Positions 25,123-35,831 of a DNA stretch of 64,000 bases are shown here, piece by piece. The position numbers and the translations under genes are program-made. The stretch is from Halorussus aquaticus. Lineage in GTDB: Archaea > Halobacteriota > Halobacteria > Halobacteriales > Haladaptataceae. The notes beneath the pieces were generated by a model. The model saw only the letters and a program-made list of their open reading frames with translations, searched no databases and had not been told where the DNA came from. The number at the start of each line of letters is the position of its first letter. The stretch's first letter is position 1. The stretch spans positions 3,224,001-3,288,000 of the forward strand of contig NZ_CP100400.1 in NCBI RefSeq assembly GCF_024218795.1. The letters run 5' to 3'.

Positions 25123-27234
25123 ATGGAGTTGGAGGCGATACCGGGCGTCGGGTCGAAGACCGCGACGGCGCTATCGGAGTTAGACGACCCTGAACGTGCG
25201 CTTCGGACGGGCGACGTCGCCGAACTCGCGAGCGCGCCCGGCATCACCGAGGGCCGAGCGGCGGCTATCGCGCGAGGAGCCATCCGGGAACGCCACGGCG
25301 ACCCCGGCGGCTTTCTGGCGACCGACCGAGCCAAGGAACTCTACCGCGACGCGCTCGGTCTGCTGAAAGACCGGACCGTCACGAGTTACGGCGACAAGCG
25401 CCTCGAAACACTCTATCCCAGCGGAGTCGAGTCCCGCATCCAAGAGGTCCAAGAGTTCGCCGAACGCGCGGTCGAGCGCGACCCGGACCCCGAGGTGCTG
25501 GACGCGCTCGCCGACGTGGAACCGCTCGCGGAACCCCGCGACGTGACGGTCCGCGACCGGTGTCTGGCGACCGCCGACGCCGAGCGGTACAGCGAGGCCC
25601 AGCGAGCGATTCCGGAGTTGACCGTCGAGGTGGTCGAGGACGCCCGCGACCTCGCGGACCTCGCGCGGGGCTACTCGACCGTCATCGCGCTCGACGAGGC
25701 GTTCGCTGGCGTGGCAGTGGACGGCGACGTGCGGGTCGAACCGGACGCGCTGGAGCGACCCGCCGAGGTCGTCCCCGAGCGCGTGCTGGCCTTCTACGCG
25801 TCGAACCGCGAGTGCCTGCAGGCCGCCGCGCGGGTCCACCGGGTCGCGGGCATCGACCCGCCGCTCGACTTGGACGCGCTGGAGTCGGCGCTCGAACGCG
25901 TGAACTCGGAGGGGACCGTGGTCGGCGACGACGAGTTGGACCGACTCACCCGTGCCATCGACGACCTCGACGCCGCCGTCTCGACGGCCGAGAGCGTGGC
26001 CAACGACGCGCTTCGGACCGCCATCGAGGAACAGGACGTGACCGTCGAGGGGTCGGACCTGCTCTCGCTGGTCGAACAGGGCGCGGGCGTCGATTCGCTG
26101 CTGTCGCGCGAGTTGAGCGACGAACACGCCGAGGCCGTCGCGCAGGCACGCGAGGAACTGATAGAGTCGCTGGAACTGGACTCCGGCGAGGCCGAGGTGG
26201 CCCGCCGGGCGTTCCCCGAGGAACCGACGTTCCCGGTCGAGCGCGACGAGGAGGTCGTCACCCGCCTGCGCGAGGACCTGCAGGCAGCGAAAGACCGGCG
26301 GGCGGCCCGCCGGAAACGCGAACTCGCCGCCGACCTCGCGGACCGCCGCGACGACGCCGAGCGACTGGTTCGGACCGCGCTGGAACTGGACGTGGAACTG
26401 GCTATCGCGCGATTCGCCGCGGACTTCGACTGCGTGATGCCCGAATTCGTCCCGGAACCGTCCGAATCCGGGGATTCGACCCGCGGTTCCTCGTCTCGCG
26501 GCGCGTCCGGGTTCGACATCTCGGGCGGGCGCTCGCCCCTGCTCGACGTGGCGTTCGAGGCGGTTGAACCGGTCGATTACGACGTGTCGGGCGTGGCACT
26601 GCTCTCCGGGGTCAACAGCGGCGGGAAGACCTCGACGCTGGACCTCGTGGCGCTGGTCACGATTCTGGCTCACATGGGCCTGCCCGTGCCCGCCGAGTCG
26701 GTCCGAATCCAGCGGTTCGGTGAACTCCACTACCACGCCAAGACGCAGGGCACCCTCGACGCCGGGGCGTTCGAGGCGACCCTCCGGGAGTTCGCGGGAC
26801 TGGCGACCGGCGGGACGCGAACTTCCTCGGAGGACGCCGACGCCGGTGGGAATCGCCTCGTCCTCGTGGACGAACTGGAGAGCATCACCGAACCCGGCGC
26901 GAGCGCCAAGATTATCGCGGGCATCTTGGAGGAACTCAGGGGCCGGGACGTGACCGGCGTGTTCGTCTCCCACCTCGCGGCCGAGATCCGGGAGATGGCA
27001 GACTACGACGTGCCGGTCGACGGCATCGAGGCGCAGGGACTGGAGGACGGCGAACTCGTCGTGAATCGCTCGCCAGTCAAGAACCACCTCGCGCGCTCGA
27101 CGCCGGAACTCATCGTCGAGAAGTTGGCGGGCGGGGCGGGAACCGCCTCGAACGGGTCGAGCGGGGGGCGCAGCGACCCGCGAGACGGCGACAGCAGCGA
27201 GGAGTTCTACGACCGACTGCTGGAGAAGTTCTAG
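25123..27234 (+). CDS. MutS-family ATPase with N-terminal helix-hairpin-helix
   Basis: A 703-residue protein. Residues 1-55 contain a helix-hairpin-helix repeat (LEAIPGVGSKTATALSEL and LASAPGITEGRAAAIARG). The middle is long helical lever and clamp sequence. The C-terminal ATPase has Walker A VNSGGKTSTLDL near 497, an HYHAKTQGTLDAGAFE region, Walker B RLVLVDELES near 581, and FVSHLAAEI. It lacks the mismatch-binding domain of MutS and the Smr domain of MutS2, so it is nearest to archaeal MutS-related/MutS5 proteins. It may act on branched or recombination DNA. Confidence 0.85.
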   Translation: MELEAIPGVGSKTATALSELDDPERALRTGDVAELASAPGITEGRAAAIARGAIRERHGDPGGFLATDRAKELYRDALGLLKDRTVTSYGDKRLETLYPSGVESRIQEVQEFAERAVERDPDPEVLDALADVEPLAEPRDVTVRDRCLATADAERYSEAQRAIPELTVEVVEDARDLADLARGYSTVIALDEAFAGVAVDGDVRVEPDALERPAEVVPERVLAFYASNRECLQAAARVHRVAGIDPPLDLDALESALERVNSEGTVVGDDELDRLTRAIDDLDAAVSTAESVANDALRTAIEEQDVTVEGSDLLSLVEQGAGVDSLLSRELSDEHAEAVAQAREELIESLELDSGEAEVARRAFPEEPTFPVERDEEVVTRLREDLQAAKDRRAARRKRELAADLADRRDDAERLVRTALELDVELAIARFAADFDCVMPEFVPEPSESGDSTRGSSSRGASGFDISGGRSPLLDVAFEAVEPVDYDVSGVALLSGVNSGGKTSTLDLVALVTILAHMGLPVPAESVRIQRFGELHYHAKTQGTLDAGAFEATLREFAGLATGGTRTSSEDADAGGNRLVLVDELESITEPGASAKIIAGILEELRGRDVTGVFVSHLAAEIREMADYDVPVDGIEAQGLEDGELVVNRSPVKNHLARSTPELIVEKLAGGAGTASNGSSGGRSDPRDGDSSEEFYDRLLEKF

Positions 27235-27449
27235 TTCCGGTTCACGCCTTCCCGGTGGGTCGCGAGAACTACGTAACAGAGCGACGAAGACCCGCCGGTT
27301 CACCGTACAAGTTCGGACGCTGACAATCGCTACCCCGTGGCTCGTCTCCCGGTCGCTAAGGACCGCTTAGCCGCCGTGAAGGACCTTTCTTCCGCGTAAC
27401 GTTTTTGGCTGCCGAAAGGTTAAGTAGCTGGGACAGCGAGGTGAAAGTG

Positions 27450-28583
27450 ATGGCAGACGACCCCGAGGAGGGGATGCTCTCGTGGGACGAATCCGTGTTC
27501 CGGGACGAACACGTATTCGAAATCGACTACGTTCCCGAGACGTTCGCCCACCGCGAGAGCGAGATGCGGAGCCTGAAGTACGCGCTCCGCCCTGCCGCCC
27601 GTGGCTCCCGCCCGCTGAACGTCATCGCCCGCGGCCCGCCCGGCACCGGCAAGACGACGGCGGTCCAGAAGGTGTTCGGCGAGTTGGGTGCCCAGACCGA
27701 CGTTCGGACCGTTCGCGTCAACTGTCAGGTCGATTCGACGCGCTACTCGGTGTTCTCGCGAATCTTCGAGGGTATCTTCGAGTACGAACCGCCGTCCTCC
27801 GGCATCTCGTTCAAGAAACTCTTCCGCCAGATTACGGAGAAACTGGTCGAGGAGGACGAGGTGCTGGTGGTCGCGCTCGACGACGTGAACTACCTCTTCT
27901 ACGAGGGCGAGGCCTCCGACACGCTCTACTCGCTGCTGCGCGCTCACGAGGCCCACTCCGGCGCGAAAATCGGCGTCATCGTCGTCTCCTCGGACCTGAA
28001 CCTCGACGTCATCGAGGACTTGGACGGCCGGGTCCAGAGCGTCTTCCGACCCGAGGAGGTGTACTTCCCGGTCTACGACCGCGAGGAGATAGCCGACATC
28101 CTCCAGGGGCGCGTGGACCGCGGCTTCCACGAGGGCGTCATCTCGACCGACGTTCTCGACGAGGTGGCCGAACTCACCGCCGAGAGCGGCGACCTCCGGG
28201 TCGGCATCGACCTGCTCCGACGGGCCGGTCTCAACGCCGAGATGCGCGCGAGTCGGACCGTCAACACCGAGGACGTCGAACAGGCCTACGAGAAGTCCAA
28301 GTACGTCCACCTCAGCCACAGTCTCCGGGCGCTCTCGGACAGCGAAATCGAACTGCTCGAAGTCATCGCCGAGAACGACGGCGAGCGCGCTGGCGACGTC
28401 TACGACGAGTTCCACGAGCAGACCGGACTGGGCTACACGCGCTACTCCGAAATCATCAACAAACTCGACCAACTCGACATCATCGACGCGACCTACACCA
28501 ACGTCGAGGGTCGCGGACGCTCCCGGCAACTCTCCCTGCGCTACGAACCCGAGGCCGTGCTGAACCGACTCGAAGGGAGTTAG
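27450..28583 (+). CDS. orc: Orc1/Cdc6-type replication initiator
   Basis: A 377-residue AAA+ protein: Walker A ARGPPGTGKTTAVQKVF near residue 60, Walker B LVVALDDVNYL near 140, arginine-finger region after EDLDGRVQSVFRPEEVYFP, and a C-terminal winged helix (LLEVIAENDGERAGDVYDEF). It is a shorter member of the Orc1/Cdc6 group. The ATG at 27450 is chosen: a TATA-like GTTAAGTA lies about 28 nt upstream. The 215 nt upstream have only a small inverted repeat (GCTAAG at 27355, CTTAGC at 27366) and no clear origin recognition boxes. Confidence 0.92.
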   Translation: MADDPEEGMLSWDESVFRDEHVFEIDYVPETFAHRESEMRSLKYALRPAARGSRPLNVIARGPPGTGKTTAVQKVFGELGAQTDVRTVRVNCQVDSTRYSVFSRIFEGIFEYEPPSSGISFKKLFRQITEKLVEEDEVLVVALDDVNYLFYEGEASDTLYSLLRAHEAHSGAKIGVIVVSSDLNLDVIEDLDGRVQSVFRPEEVYFPVYDREEIADILQGRVDRGFHEGVISTDVLDEVAELTAESGDLRVGIDLLRRAGLNAEMRASRTVNTEDVEQAYEKSKYVHLSHSLRALSDSEIELLEVIAENDGERAGDVYDEFHEQTGLGYTRYSEIINKLDQLDIIDATYTNVEGRGRSRQLSLRYEPEAVLNRLEGS

Positions 28584-28663
28584 CCACCGACGGGTGCGAC
28601 GTTTTCGTCTACTGACGGACCGACTACGAGCGCGAAAAAGAGGACAGACCCCAAGCGTCCGAA

Positions 28664-29926
28664 CTACCGCTCGCTGACTTCTATCTGAATCGAGTCGGGA
28701 ACGTCCTCTTCGACGAGTTCGCCGGAGAACGCGAACCTGTCGTCTCCGGTCCCCACCGTGCCTTCCACGCGAGTCCCCTCCTCACCGAGGTCGGTGATCT
28801 CCTCGGTCGCTGCACTGGCGTCTTCGTCCGGTTCGAGGTTCCGCAGGTCGCCGGTCACCCTGAACGTGTAGTTCGCCGGTTCGTCGGTGCCCGGGTTCGT
28901 GACGACGGCCTCCATCGGTAGTTGTTGGTCCTCCGTTCCGTCGCCGGTTTCGGAATCCGTCCGCTGGCGAAGGACTTGCAGTAACTCGGCCAGCGTCCCG
29001 CTGGTCTGGAAGTCCGAGACGACCGTCTCGCCGCCCTCCGTCACGTCGGCGAACGACAGTTCGAAGCGAGCGTTCCGGACCGCCTCGCTCGTGTTCTCGG
29101 CGGTGACGCCCGCGTCCTCGGCGGCCGAACTGACCGCGGACGACGACAGGTTCCCGTCGGCGGCCAACTGCCGGACCTGCGAGGCGAACTCGACGTGGGC
29201 CGCGGGTATCGTCTCCGGCGGCATGAGGTCGAGGCTCATGTCGCTGAACTCGAACGTCCGGCCGGAGGCGCTCGCGCTCCCGCTCGGAGCGGAGATGGCG
29301 ACTCCCGTCCCCTGCCGTTCCATCACCACGTCGGTGGCGGTGAACTCGGTACTGCCGCGCTGGACGGTCAGTTCGCTCCACTCCGCGGTGCCGAGCGCGG
29401 CGACTTCCTCCAGCGTCGCGCCGTCACGGAGGAGCGCGCGCGTTCCTTCGGGAACGACCGAACCGACCGTCCCGGTGGCGGCAATCTGGTCGGCGACCAG
29501 TTGGCCGTCCGTCTCCACCGACTCGACGACCACCTCTACCGAGGCGTCCGGATTGACGTCCACCTCCGCGAGCGTGGACAGGAGCGGCGACAGCGACCGC
29601 CCGCTGAACGACTCGACCATCGCCCCGCGAATCGTGGCGTAGGTCTCGGCCGACACGTCGGCGGCGGACACGCTGGCCTGCGCTATCGACAGCGACTTGT
29701 CCGCGCCCTCCATCGTCCAGTCGCTGACTTGGAACTGCATGGTCCCGTCCTCGAACGAGAAGGTCGCGCTGCCGACCGAGGACGTGACGCCGCCGAAGCT
29801 TACGGTTACGTCTTCTATCTGTAGCGGTTCGGTCTCCTGTGCCGATGCGCTTCTCGTCGTCTTGACGACCCCGCCGAGCGAGAACGCCGCGGTCGCGAGT
29901 GCCGCCCCGAACTGACGCCGTTTCAT
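28664..29926 (-). CDS. Exported protein with Tat signal, function unknown
   Basis: A 420-residue protein beginning MKRRQFGAALATAAFSLGG, a Tat signal, with cleavage near SASA. The mature part is a repetitive beta-rich surface protein, full of Ser, Thr, Val and Glu (SFGGVTSSVGSATFSF, IQIEVSER at the end). It may be a cell-wall or S-layer associated protein. The second ATG (29926) is chosen because it places the twin Arg close to the start. No family is recognised. Confidence 0.72.
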   Translation of the reverse strand: MKRRQFGAALATAAFSLGGVVKTTRSASAQETEPLQIEDVTVSFGGVTSSVGSATFSFEDGTMQFQVSDWTMEGADKSLSIAQASVSAADVSAETYATIRGAMVESFSGRSLSPLLSTLAEVDVNPDASVEVVVESVETDGQLVADQIAATGTVGSVVPEGTRALLRDGATLEEVAALGTAEWSELTVQRGSTEFTATDVVMERQGTGVAISAPSGSASASGRTFEFSDMSLDLMPPETIPAAHVEFASQVRQLAADGNLSSSAVSSAAEDAGVTAENTSEAVRNARFELSFADVTEGGETVVSDFQTSGTLAELLQVLRQRTDSETGDGTEDQQLPMEAVVTNPGTDEPANYTFRVTGDLRNLEPDEDASAATEEITDLGEEGTRVEGTVGTGDDRFAFSGELVEEDVPDSIQIEVSER

Positions 29927-30225
29927 GTCTCTCACGCCGAACAGTTACCGCGGTATCTGGGATAAATCAGAGATACCGTTTGAACCGTTCGGCGGGATAA
30001 GCCGCGTTTTCCGCGTCGATAATCCGCGTGACTCCGGACTGCGCCGAGTCGCGGCAGTTCTCGGCCGCGGTGTCGCATTCGGTCGATAACAGGCTGTTAC
30101 GGTCCAGCGTCGGTCGTTAGGGTAATCGTTACTCGGTCGAGGACGGCGAGTGCGTCGCTCACCGACGGAGTGCGCGGCGGCAAATCCGACGTTGACCGAC
30201 AGCGCGTCGCGGTCGTCCCCCGTCG

Positions 30226-30534
30226 TCAGTCGTCGGTCGCCGACTCGATTTCGGTCGGGTCGTCGCGGCACTCGTCGGTCTGGAGGACGAAGGTGCGCTC
30301 GGGCGGCGGCGCGACCCGGAGTTCGACCGTCTTGGCGAGGTAGTAGTACTTCCGGTTCCCGCGCTCGTAGTGGGCGACGAGTCCGGCCGCTTCCATCTTC
30401 GAGAGGTGGTGGACCGCCGTCTTGCCGTCCATGCCGACCGACTCCGCGAGTTGGGAGACGTACTGCGGTTCGCGCGAGAGTTCCCGGAGTATCTCGATTC
30501 GCGCTTTGCTCCCGAGCAAATCAATGAGCGACAC
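30226..30534 (-). CDS. ArsR-like winged-helix regulator
   Basis: A 102-residue protein with a GTG start at 30534: MSLIDLLGSKARIEILREL, PQYVSQLAESVGMDGKTAVH and AHYERGNRKYYYLAK form an ArsR/winged-helix domain. The C-terminal 35 residues contain PPPERTFVLQTDECRDDP, with one Cys. It lies in a divergent arrangement with the amphi-Trp-like gene. The inducer is unknown. Confidence 0.85.
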   Translation of the reverse strand: MSLIDLLGSKARIEILRELSREPQYVSQLAESVGMDGKTAVHHLSKMEAAGLVAHYERGNRKYYYLAKTVELRVAPPPERTFVLQTDECRDDPTEIESATDD

Positions 30535-30702
30535 GGTGGGTCGCGTACGACCTCCCGCACAAAAAATGAACGGGCGTTCGCGGGTCGTCTCGTCGCGACT
30601 CGCGGCGGTTCGGACTCGCAGGTCGCGCCGGTCGGCGAGCGTGCGGTCCGCGCGTCGCGCGGGCCGGGCGATATTAGACGCGTCGGGCCGAACACCGACG
30701 AC

Positions 30703-31005
30703 ATGGGGGACCGGGTCAACTTGCCCGACGACAGAGACCGACAGCGAACCACCGTGACCGACGGCTTCTTCGAGCGCGAAATCCACCTCTCGCGGGAGGC
30801 CACCGCCTCGTTTCTCCGGGAACTGGCCGATCAGGTCGAGAACGACACTCGACTCACGCTCTCCTCGCAGGAGTGGGAGATTCCGTTCGAGTACCGCGAA
30901 CCGGTCGAAATCGAGGTCGAGTTCTCCGGCGGCCGCGAGGCCGAGTTGGAGGTCGAGTTCGAGTTCACGGAACCGCGCGGCGGCGACGAACTGAGCGTGG
31001 AGTGA
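30703..31005 (+). CDS. Amphi-Trp-domain-like protein
   Basis: A 100-residue protein: FFEREIHLSREATASFLREL then ENDTRLTLSSQEWEIPFEY, then EVEFSGGREAELEVEFEF. Such proteins are annotated as amphi-Trp domain proteins in haloarchaea. A TATA-like GATATTAG at about 30670 lies some 30 nt upstream of the ATG. Function unknown. Confidence 0.75.
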   Translation: MGDRVNLPDDRDRQRTTVTDGFFEREIHLSREATASFLRELADQVENDTRLTLSSQEWEIPFEYREPVEIEVEFSGGREAELEVEFEFTEPRGGDELSVE

Positions 31006-31147
31006 CGGCCCGGGACGTTTTGACGGCTTCGTCGAGTTCCGGGGTAGTCCGAGTGTGTCGAACGTGATAGCTACGTCCCGAACTCCGCGAGCTACTGCCT
31101 CGCGGCGGATGAATTACGCCACTGCGGACGAAGCCCCGTGGTAGCAG

Positions 31148-31338
31148 AGCTAGCGACTACTTGAACAAAGGAGTCCCCGCACCGCCCCAGCACCGCAACC
31201 ACCGGCCTCACGCCTCCCCAGCCTCTTTCTTCGCTCCTTGCAGTCGCTCAGTCATCTCTCGCACGCATCGGCGCGACCCTCGTGGTCGCGCCGTGGGAGG
31301 CACGCTCCCACGAGCCTGCGCTCGCTTCGCTCGCGCAG
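31148..31338 (+). repeat. Dispersed hairpin-rich element, copy A
   Basis: In this gene-free 442-nt stretch (31006-31447), a core from AGCTAGCGACTACTTGAAC through AAGGAGTCCCCGCACCG to CCTCCCCAGCCTC (31148-31230) is followed by three GC-rich hairpins in a row: 31270-31292 (9-bp stem), 31293-31311 (7-bp stem) and 31316-31338 (6-bp stem). Copy B near 44724 shares the core with mismatches and is followed by different hairpins. This fits a dispersed intergenic family of haloarchaeal genomes. No transposase or open frame with convincing codon use is present. Confidence 0.6.
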
Positions 31339-31447
31339 ACGCCAGCGTGCGCCGAGGTGAAAGCATGGATTCCGAATCGAGGCGGCGAGAACTGAAGCAG
31401 AAGGCGTGAAGTCCCGAAAGCGAACGCCGCCGACCCCGCGCATCGCC

Positions 31448-32694
31448 TCACTCGTACCGGAGCGCGTCGATGGGGTCGGTCTTGGCCGCGTTCCACGCCG
31501 GGTAGAGGCCCGCGACGACGCCCACGAGGACGCCCACGGCCACGGCGATGGCGAACCACTCGTAGGGCAGGACGAGGCTCAGGCCGATGTACTCCCCGGC
31601 GGCGTAGGCCCCCGCGACTCCCACCGGGATGCCAAGCAGCGACCCGAACAGGCCGAGCAGGACCGCCTCCAGCAGGAACAACTGGAGGACGTCGCGGTTC
31701 TGCGCCCCGACCGCCTTCATGATGCCTATCTCCTTGGTGCGCTCGGTCACGCTCACCAGCATGATGTTGGCGATGCCGATGGACCCCACGACGAGCGAGA
31801 TGACCGCGATGCCGGTCACGAAGTTGGTGAGGGTGGTTATCAGTTCCTTGAGTTGGTCCACGAGGTCTTGGTCGGTCTCCACCGAGAAGGCGTAGCTCTC
31901 GGGCACGAGTCTTGCCGCATCCGAGCGATTCGTGAGGTACGCCCGCACCGCCGCCTTGGTCTCGGGCACGGCCGCGAAGTCCTCGGCGACGACCGTCACG
32001 GTGGGGTAGACCCGCTGACTCTCGCCGGTGGTCGGACTCTCGATGGTCGTCCGGTAGAAGGGGTCGGTCGGCACGAACACCAGCGGTTCGGACCCGCCGC
32101 CGAGGCCCTCGAAGGCCCCGCCGGACGCCGACGCGTTGAGGAGGCCGACGACCTCCGCGTCTATCGACTCTCCGGAGGCGAGCCGGAACGTGACGTTCTG
32201 ACCGACCGAGAGCGCCGGGTCGAACAACTGGGCGGCCTGCCGGTTTATCACGACCTCGCGCTGGCCCTCGCGGAACGCCCGGCCCGCCGCGAAGTTGTCC
32301 GAGTCGAAGTGGCTCGGCGAAGTGGCGACGACCTGTCGCTGGGCCACCGTCTCGCCGCCCGCCGAGACGGCCGCGGTGGGTACCACCCCCCGCGGGACGA
32401 CCGACTCGACGCCCGACAGGTTGCGAAGTCGGTCGAGGTCGTGGGTCGTGAACACCGGTTGCGCGCCCGCGCCCGGCCCGCCGTTCTCGCCCTCGGGTCC
32501 GGCCCAGACGTAGACGTTCGGCGTGCGGTCGGCCCCGACCTGCCCGAGGACGTCCGCCTGCAGGCTGCTCCCGAGGGTGACGAAGGTGATGACCGCAGCG
32601 ACGCCGATGATGACGCCCAGCGCCGTCAGCGTCGAGCGAAGCTTGTGACTCCGGATGGACCGCCAACTGAGGCGCAGGCTCTCTGCGAACTCCA

Positions 32695-32695
<1 letters not shown>
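31448..32695 (-). CDS. MacB/FtsX-type ABC permease
   Basis: A 415-residue protein. An N-terminal helix (RSTLTALGVIIGVAAVITFV), a large extracytoplasmic domain (about residues 50-275) and three C-terminal helices in an FtsX domain (IGIANIMLVSVTERTKEIGI). The MacB/LolCE-type arrangement suggests efflux or lipoprotein/peptide handling at the cell surface. The ATPase gene precedes it with one base shared between its stop and this start. Confidence 0.92.
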
Positions 32696-33486
<791 letters not shown>

Positions 33487-33647
33487 TGTCTTTCGAATCA
33501 CGGGAGGGATTGCCAAAACACTAGCGTCCGTCCCGGGCGGAAACGTCCCGTTGCACTCGTTCGAACGGTCGGCGGGTCGCTCGCCGGGCCGGACCCCGCT
33601 GCACTCGTTCGACCAGACTTTTCACCGCGGGCCGCCCAGATGCGGGC

Positions 33648-34334
33648 ATGAAGACGACCGGCGGAAGCGAGGCGGAGAAACGCGCCGCGGGCGAGAGCGC
33701 GGCCGAGACGGTCGAAGACGGGATGGTCGTCGGTCTCGGTACCGGTTCGACCGCGGCCCACGCGATTCGCGCCATCGGCCGGAGGGTCGATAGCGGTCTC
33801 GACGTGCGCGGGATTCCGACCTCGTTCCAGTCGCGGGAGTTGGCCAAAGAGGCCGCGATCCCGCTGACGACGCTCGACGAGGCCGACGAGGTCCACCTCG
33901 CCATCGACGGTGCCGACCAGTTCTCCGGGCCGCATCTGGTGAAGGGCGGCGGCGCGGCCCACGCCCGCGAGAAAATCGTGGACGCGGCCGCCGACCGCCT
34001 GCTCGTGGTCGCCGACCCGAGCAAGTTCGCCGACGAACTCGACCACCCGATTCCGGTCGAGGTACTGCCCGACGCCAGAACGACCGTGGCCGCGGACGTG
34101 CGCGCGCTGGGCGGGACACCGACGCTCCGGACCGCCGAACGCAAGGACGGCCCGGTCGTGACCGACAACGGCAACCTCGTGCTGGACTGCGACTTCGGTG
34201 CCATCCCCTCGCCCGGCGTCCTCGCGTCCGAACTCGCCGAATTGCCCGGCGCGGTCGAACACGGTCTGTTCGTCGGCATGGCAGACGAGGTCCACGTCGG
34301 GAGCGACGACGGCGTCGAAGTCCGGCGGTTCTGA
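33648..34334 (+). CDS. rpiA: Ribose-5-phosphate isomerase A
   Basis: A 228-residue enzyme: VVGLGTGSTAAHAIRAIG, GIPTSFQSRELA, DEVHLAIDGADQF, VKGGGAAHAREKIV and LLVVADPSKF. The catalytic Asp and Lys (IDGAD, KGGG) and the Glu in the REK motif are present. It interconverts ribose- and ribulose-5-phosphate, supplying pentoses. It is a single gene, divergent from the MacB-type operon. Confidence 0.96.
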   Translation: MKTTGGSEAEKRAAGESAAETVEDGMVVGLGTGSTAAHAIRAIGRRVDSGLDVRGIPTSFQSRELAKEAAIPLTTLDEADEVHLAIDGADQFSGPHLVKGGGAAHAREKIVDAAADRLLVVADPSKFADELDHPIPVEVLPDARTTVAADVRALGGTPTLRTAERKDGPVVTDNGNLVLDCDFGAIPSPGVLASELAELPGAVEHGLFVGMADEVHVGSDDGVEVRRF

Positions 34335-34506
34335 CGGTCTCCGGTCGGTATCCCGCGGTCTCCTGAGTGTAGCCTCCCGTTCTCGTCTCTCGAAGCGATA
34401 GCTCTCGGACCGACGCCTCTCGAAGACGTTCCCGAACGCCAGTTCCGAGCGACGAGCTATCGGCTACGGGGAGTCTACGCCGAAAAGAAACGAAGTGATT
34501 GCCGAT

Positions 34507-34674
34507 TTAAAGGTCGCGGGGCTGGACCGTCTTTCGGTCGTTGGCCTCGGCGCGGCGGGCAGCCTCGTCGAGGAGTTCTTCGACGCGCTCGTCGAGGGCA
34601 TCGTAGAAGTCCGACGCCACGTTCTTGTCGTTCAGTGCGTCCTTGACAGCGGCTTTGACGATGAGGTCTGCCAT
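34507..34674 (-). CDS. Small histone-fold-like protein
   Basis: A 55-residue protein: MADLIVKAAVKDALNDKNVA then SDFYDALDERVEELLDEAARR and EANDRKTVQPRDL. The helix-strand-helix pattern and the final KTVQPRDL are like the end of archaeal histones and TAF-like folds, and the family is common in haloarchaea. It probably dimerises and may bind DNA. A TATA-like CTTTATTA (about 34700-34707, minus strand) lies about 28 nt upstream. Confidence 0.75.
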   Translation of the reverse strand: MADLIVKAAVKDALNDKNVASDFYDALDERVEELLDEAARRAEANDRKTVQPRDL

Positions 34675-34854
34675 ACGACCCTTTCTTTCCTGCCACCCCT
34701 AATAAAGCTTCTCAAATTCGCGGGCGAACGGGCCTATGTCGGTCATTTCCCGGTCATCTATCAGGAATGCCAAAAGGAATAAATACTAGGGAGTTGTGTG
34801 GCGGCGTTCCGGCAGGTCGGTGGATAGGAGTACGTAGAGTACCGAGAGTTGGAC

Positions 34855-35637
34855 ATGCGTGATCTGCTCGAAGCGGTCGCCGCCGGTGAGGTGAGTCCGT
34901 CGGAGGCCGAGGCACGATTGGCGGGGTACGCGACCGGCGACGCCGGACGGTTCGACGCGGCCCGAGAGACCCGGAGAGGCGTCCCCGAGGCGATTCTCGG
35001 CGACGGAAAGACGCCGGAGGAGGCGGCCGCTCTCGCCGAGACGGCGGTCGAGACCACCGGCCGAGCGATTCTCACACGGACCGACGACGACCAACGACGC
35101 GCCGTCCGCGAACAGTTGGCCGACGACCACCCGGACGCCGAGGTGACGGTCCACGACCGGGCGAACGTCGTCGTCGCCCACGCCGCGGACTTCGAACCGC
35201 CGGACCTCGACGCGACCGTCGGCGTCGTCACGGCGGGGACGAGCGACGCGATTCCGGCGGGCGAGGCCGCGGTGCTCGCCGAGGAGATGGGCGCGACCGT
35301 CGAACGGACCGACGACGTGGGCGTCGCGGCGCTGACCCGCATCGTGGACCAGCTCGACCGTCTCCGGGGTGCGGACGTGCTGGTGGTCGCCGCGGGCCGC
35401 GAGGGCGCGCTTCCGACCGTGGTGGCGGGACTGGTGAACACGCCGGTAATCGGCCTGCCTGTCTCGACCGGGTACGGGTACGGCGGCGACGGCGAGGCCG
35501 CGCTGTTGGGGATGCTCCAGTCCTGCTCGGTGCTGTCTGTGGTGAACGTCGATGCGGGGTTCGTCGCGGGCGCGCAGGCGGGACTCGTCGCTCGCGCCAT
35601 CGACGCCGCGGTCGGCGACGAGTCTCGACTTGAGTAG
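34855..35637 (+). CDS. larB: LarB, nickel-pincer cofactor carboxylase/hydrolase
   Basis: A 260-residue protein: MRDLLEAVAAGEVSPSEAE, GVPEAILGDGKTPEEAAAL, VGVVTAGTSDAIPAGEAAVL, LVVAAGREGALPTVVAGLV and the Gly-rich PVSTGYGYGGDGEAALLGML followed by an Asn-Val-Asp-Ala-Gly-Phe. The PurE-like C-terminal domain is clear. LarB carboxylates and hydrolyses nicotinate adenine dinucleotide in nickel-pincer cofactor synthesis. LarE is elsewhere in the window; LarC is not seen. Confidence 0.93.
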   Translation: MRDLLEAVAAGEVSPSEAEARLAGYATGDAGRFDAARETRRGVPEAILGDGKTPEEAAALAETAVETTGRAILTRTDDDQRRAVREQLADDHPDAEVTVHDRANVVVAHAADFEPPDLDATVGVVTAGTSDAIPAGEAAVLAEEMGATVERTDDVGVAALTRIVDQLDRLRGADVLVVAAGREGALPTVVAGLVNTPVIGLPVSTGYGYGGDGEAALLGMLQSCSVLSVVNVDAGFVAGAQAGLVARAIDAAVGDESRLE

Positions 35638-35831
35638 CCACGAAGACACTCTTTCGCCGGGCGATACCGGCGACTTCGACCGGCCTTTTCCACTTGCGCT
35701 GTCAGGATTGATGTTCAATTACCACAAACGTTCTTTGCGTTTTCGGAAAACACGCTCACGTTCGGGAAGCATTTTTGGTGTTGTAGGACAAAGATTTGGA
35801 TACTGGCAGTGACCCTGCCAGTTGAAACCCA

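Noticed and set aside
25180..27303. A 700-residue open frame antisense to the MutS-like gene
   Set aside because: High G+C genes leave long open frames on the opposite strand. Its protein is Arg/Val/Gly-rich without family motifs, while the sense frame has Walker motifs.
27235..27449. Replication origin next to the Orc1/Cdc6 gene
   Set aside because: I found only one short inverted repeat and no set of origin recognition boxes or a long AT-rich unwinding element.
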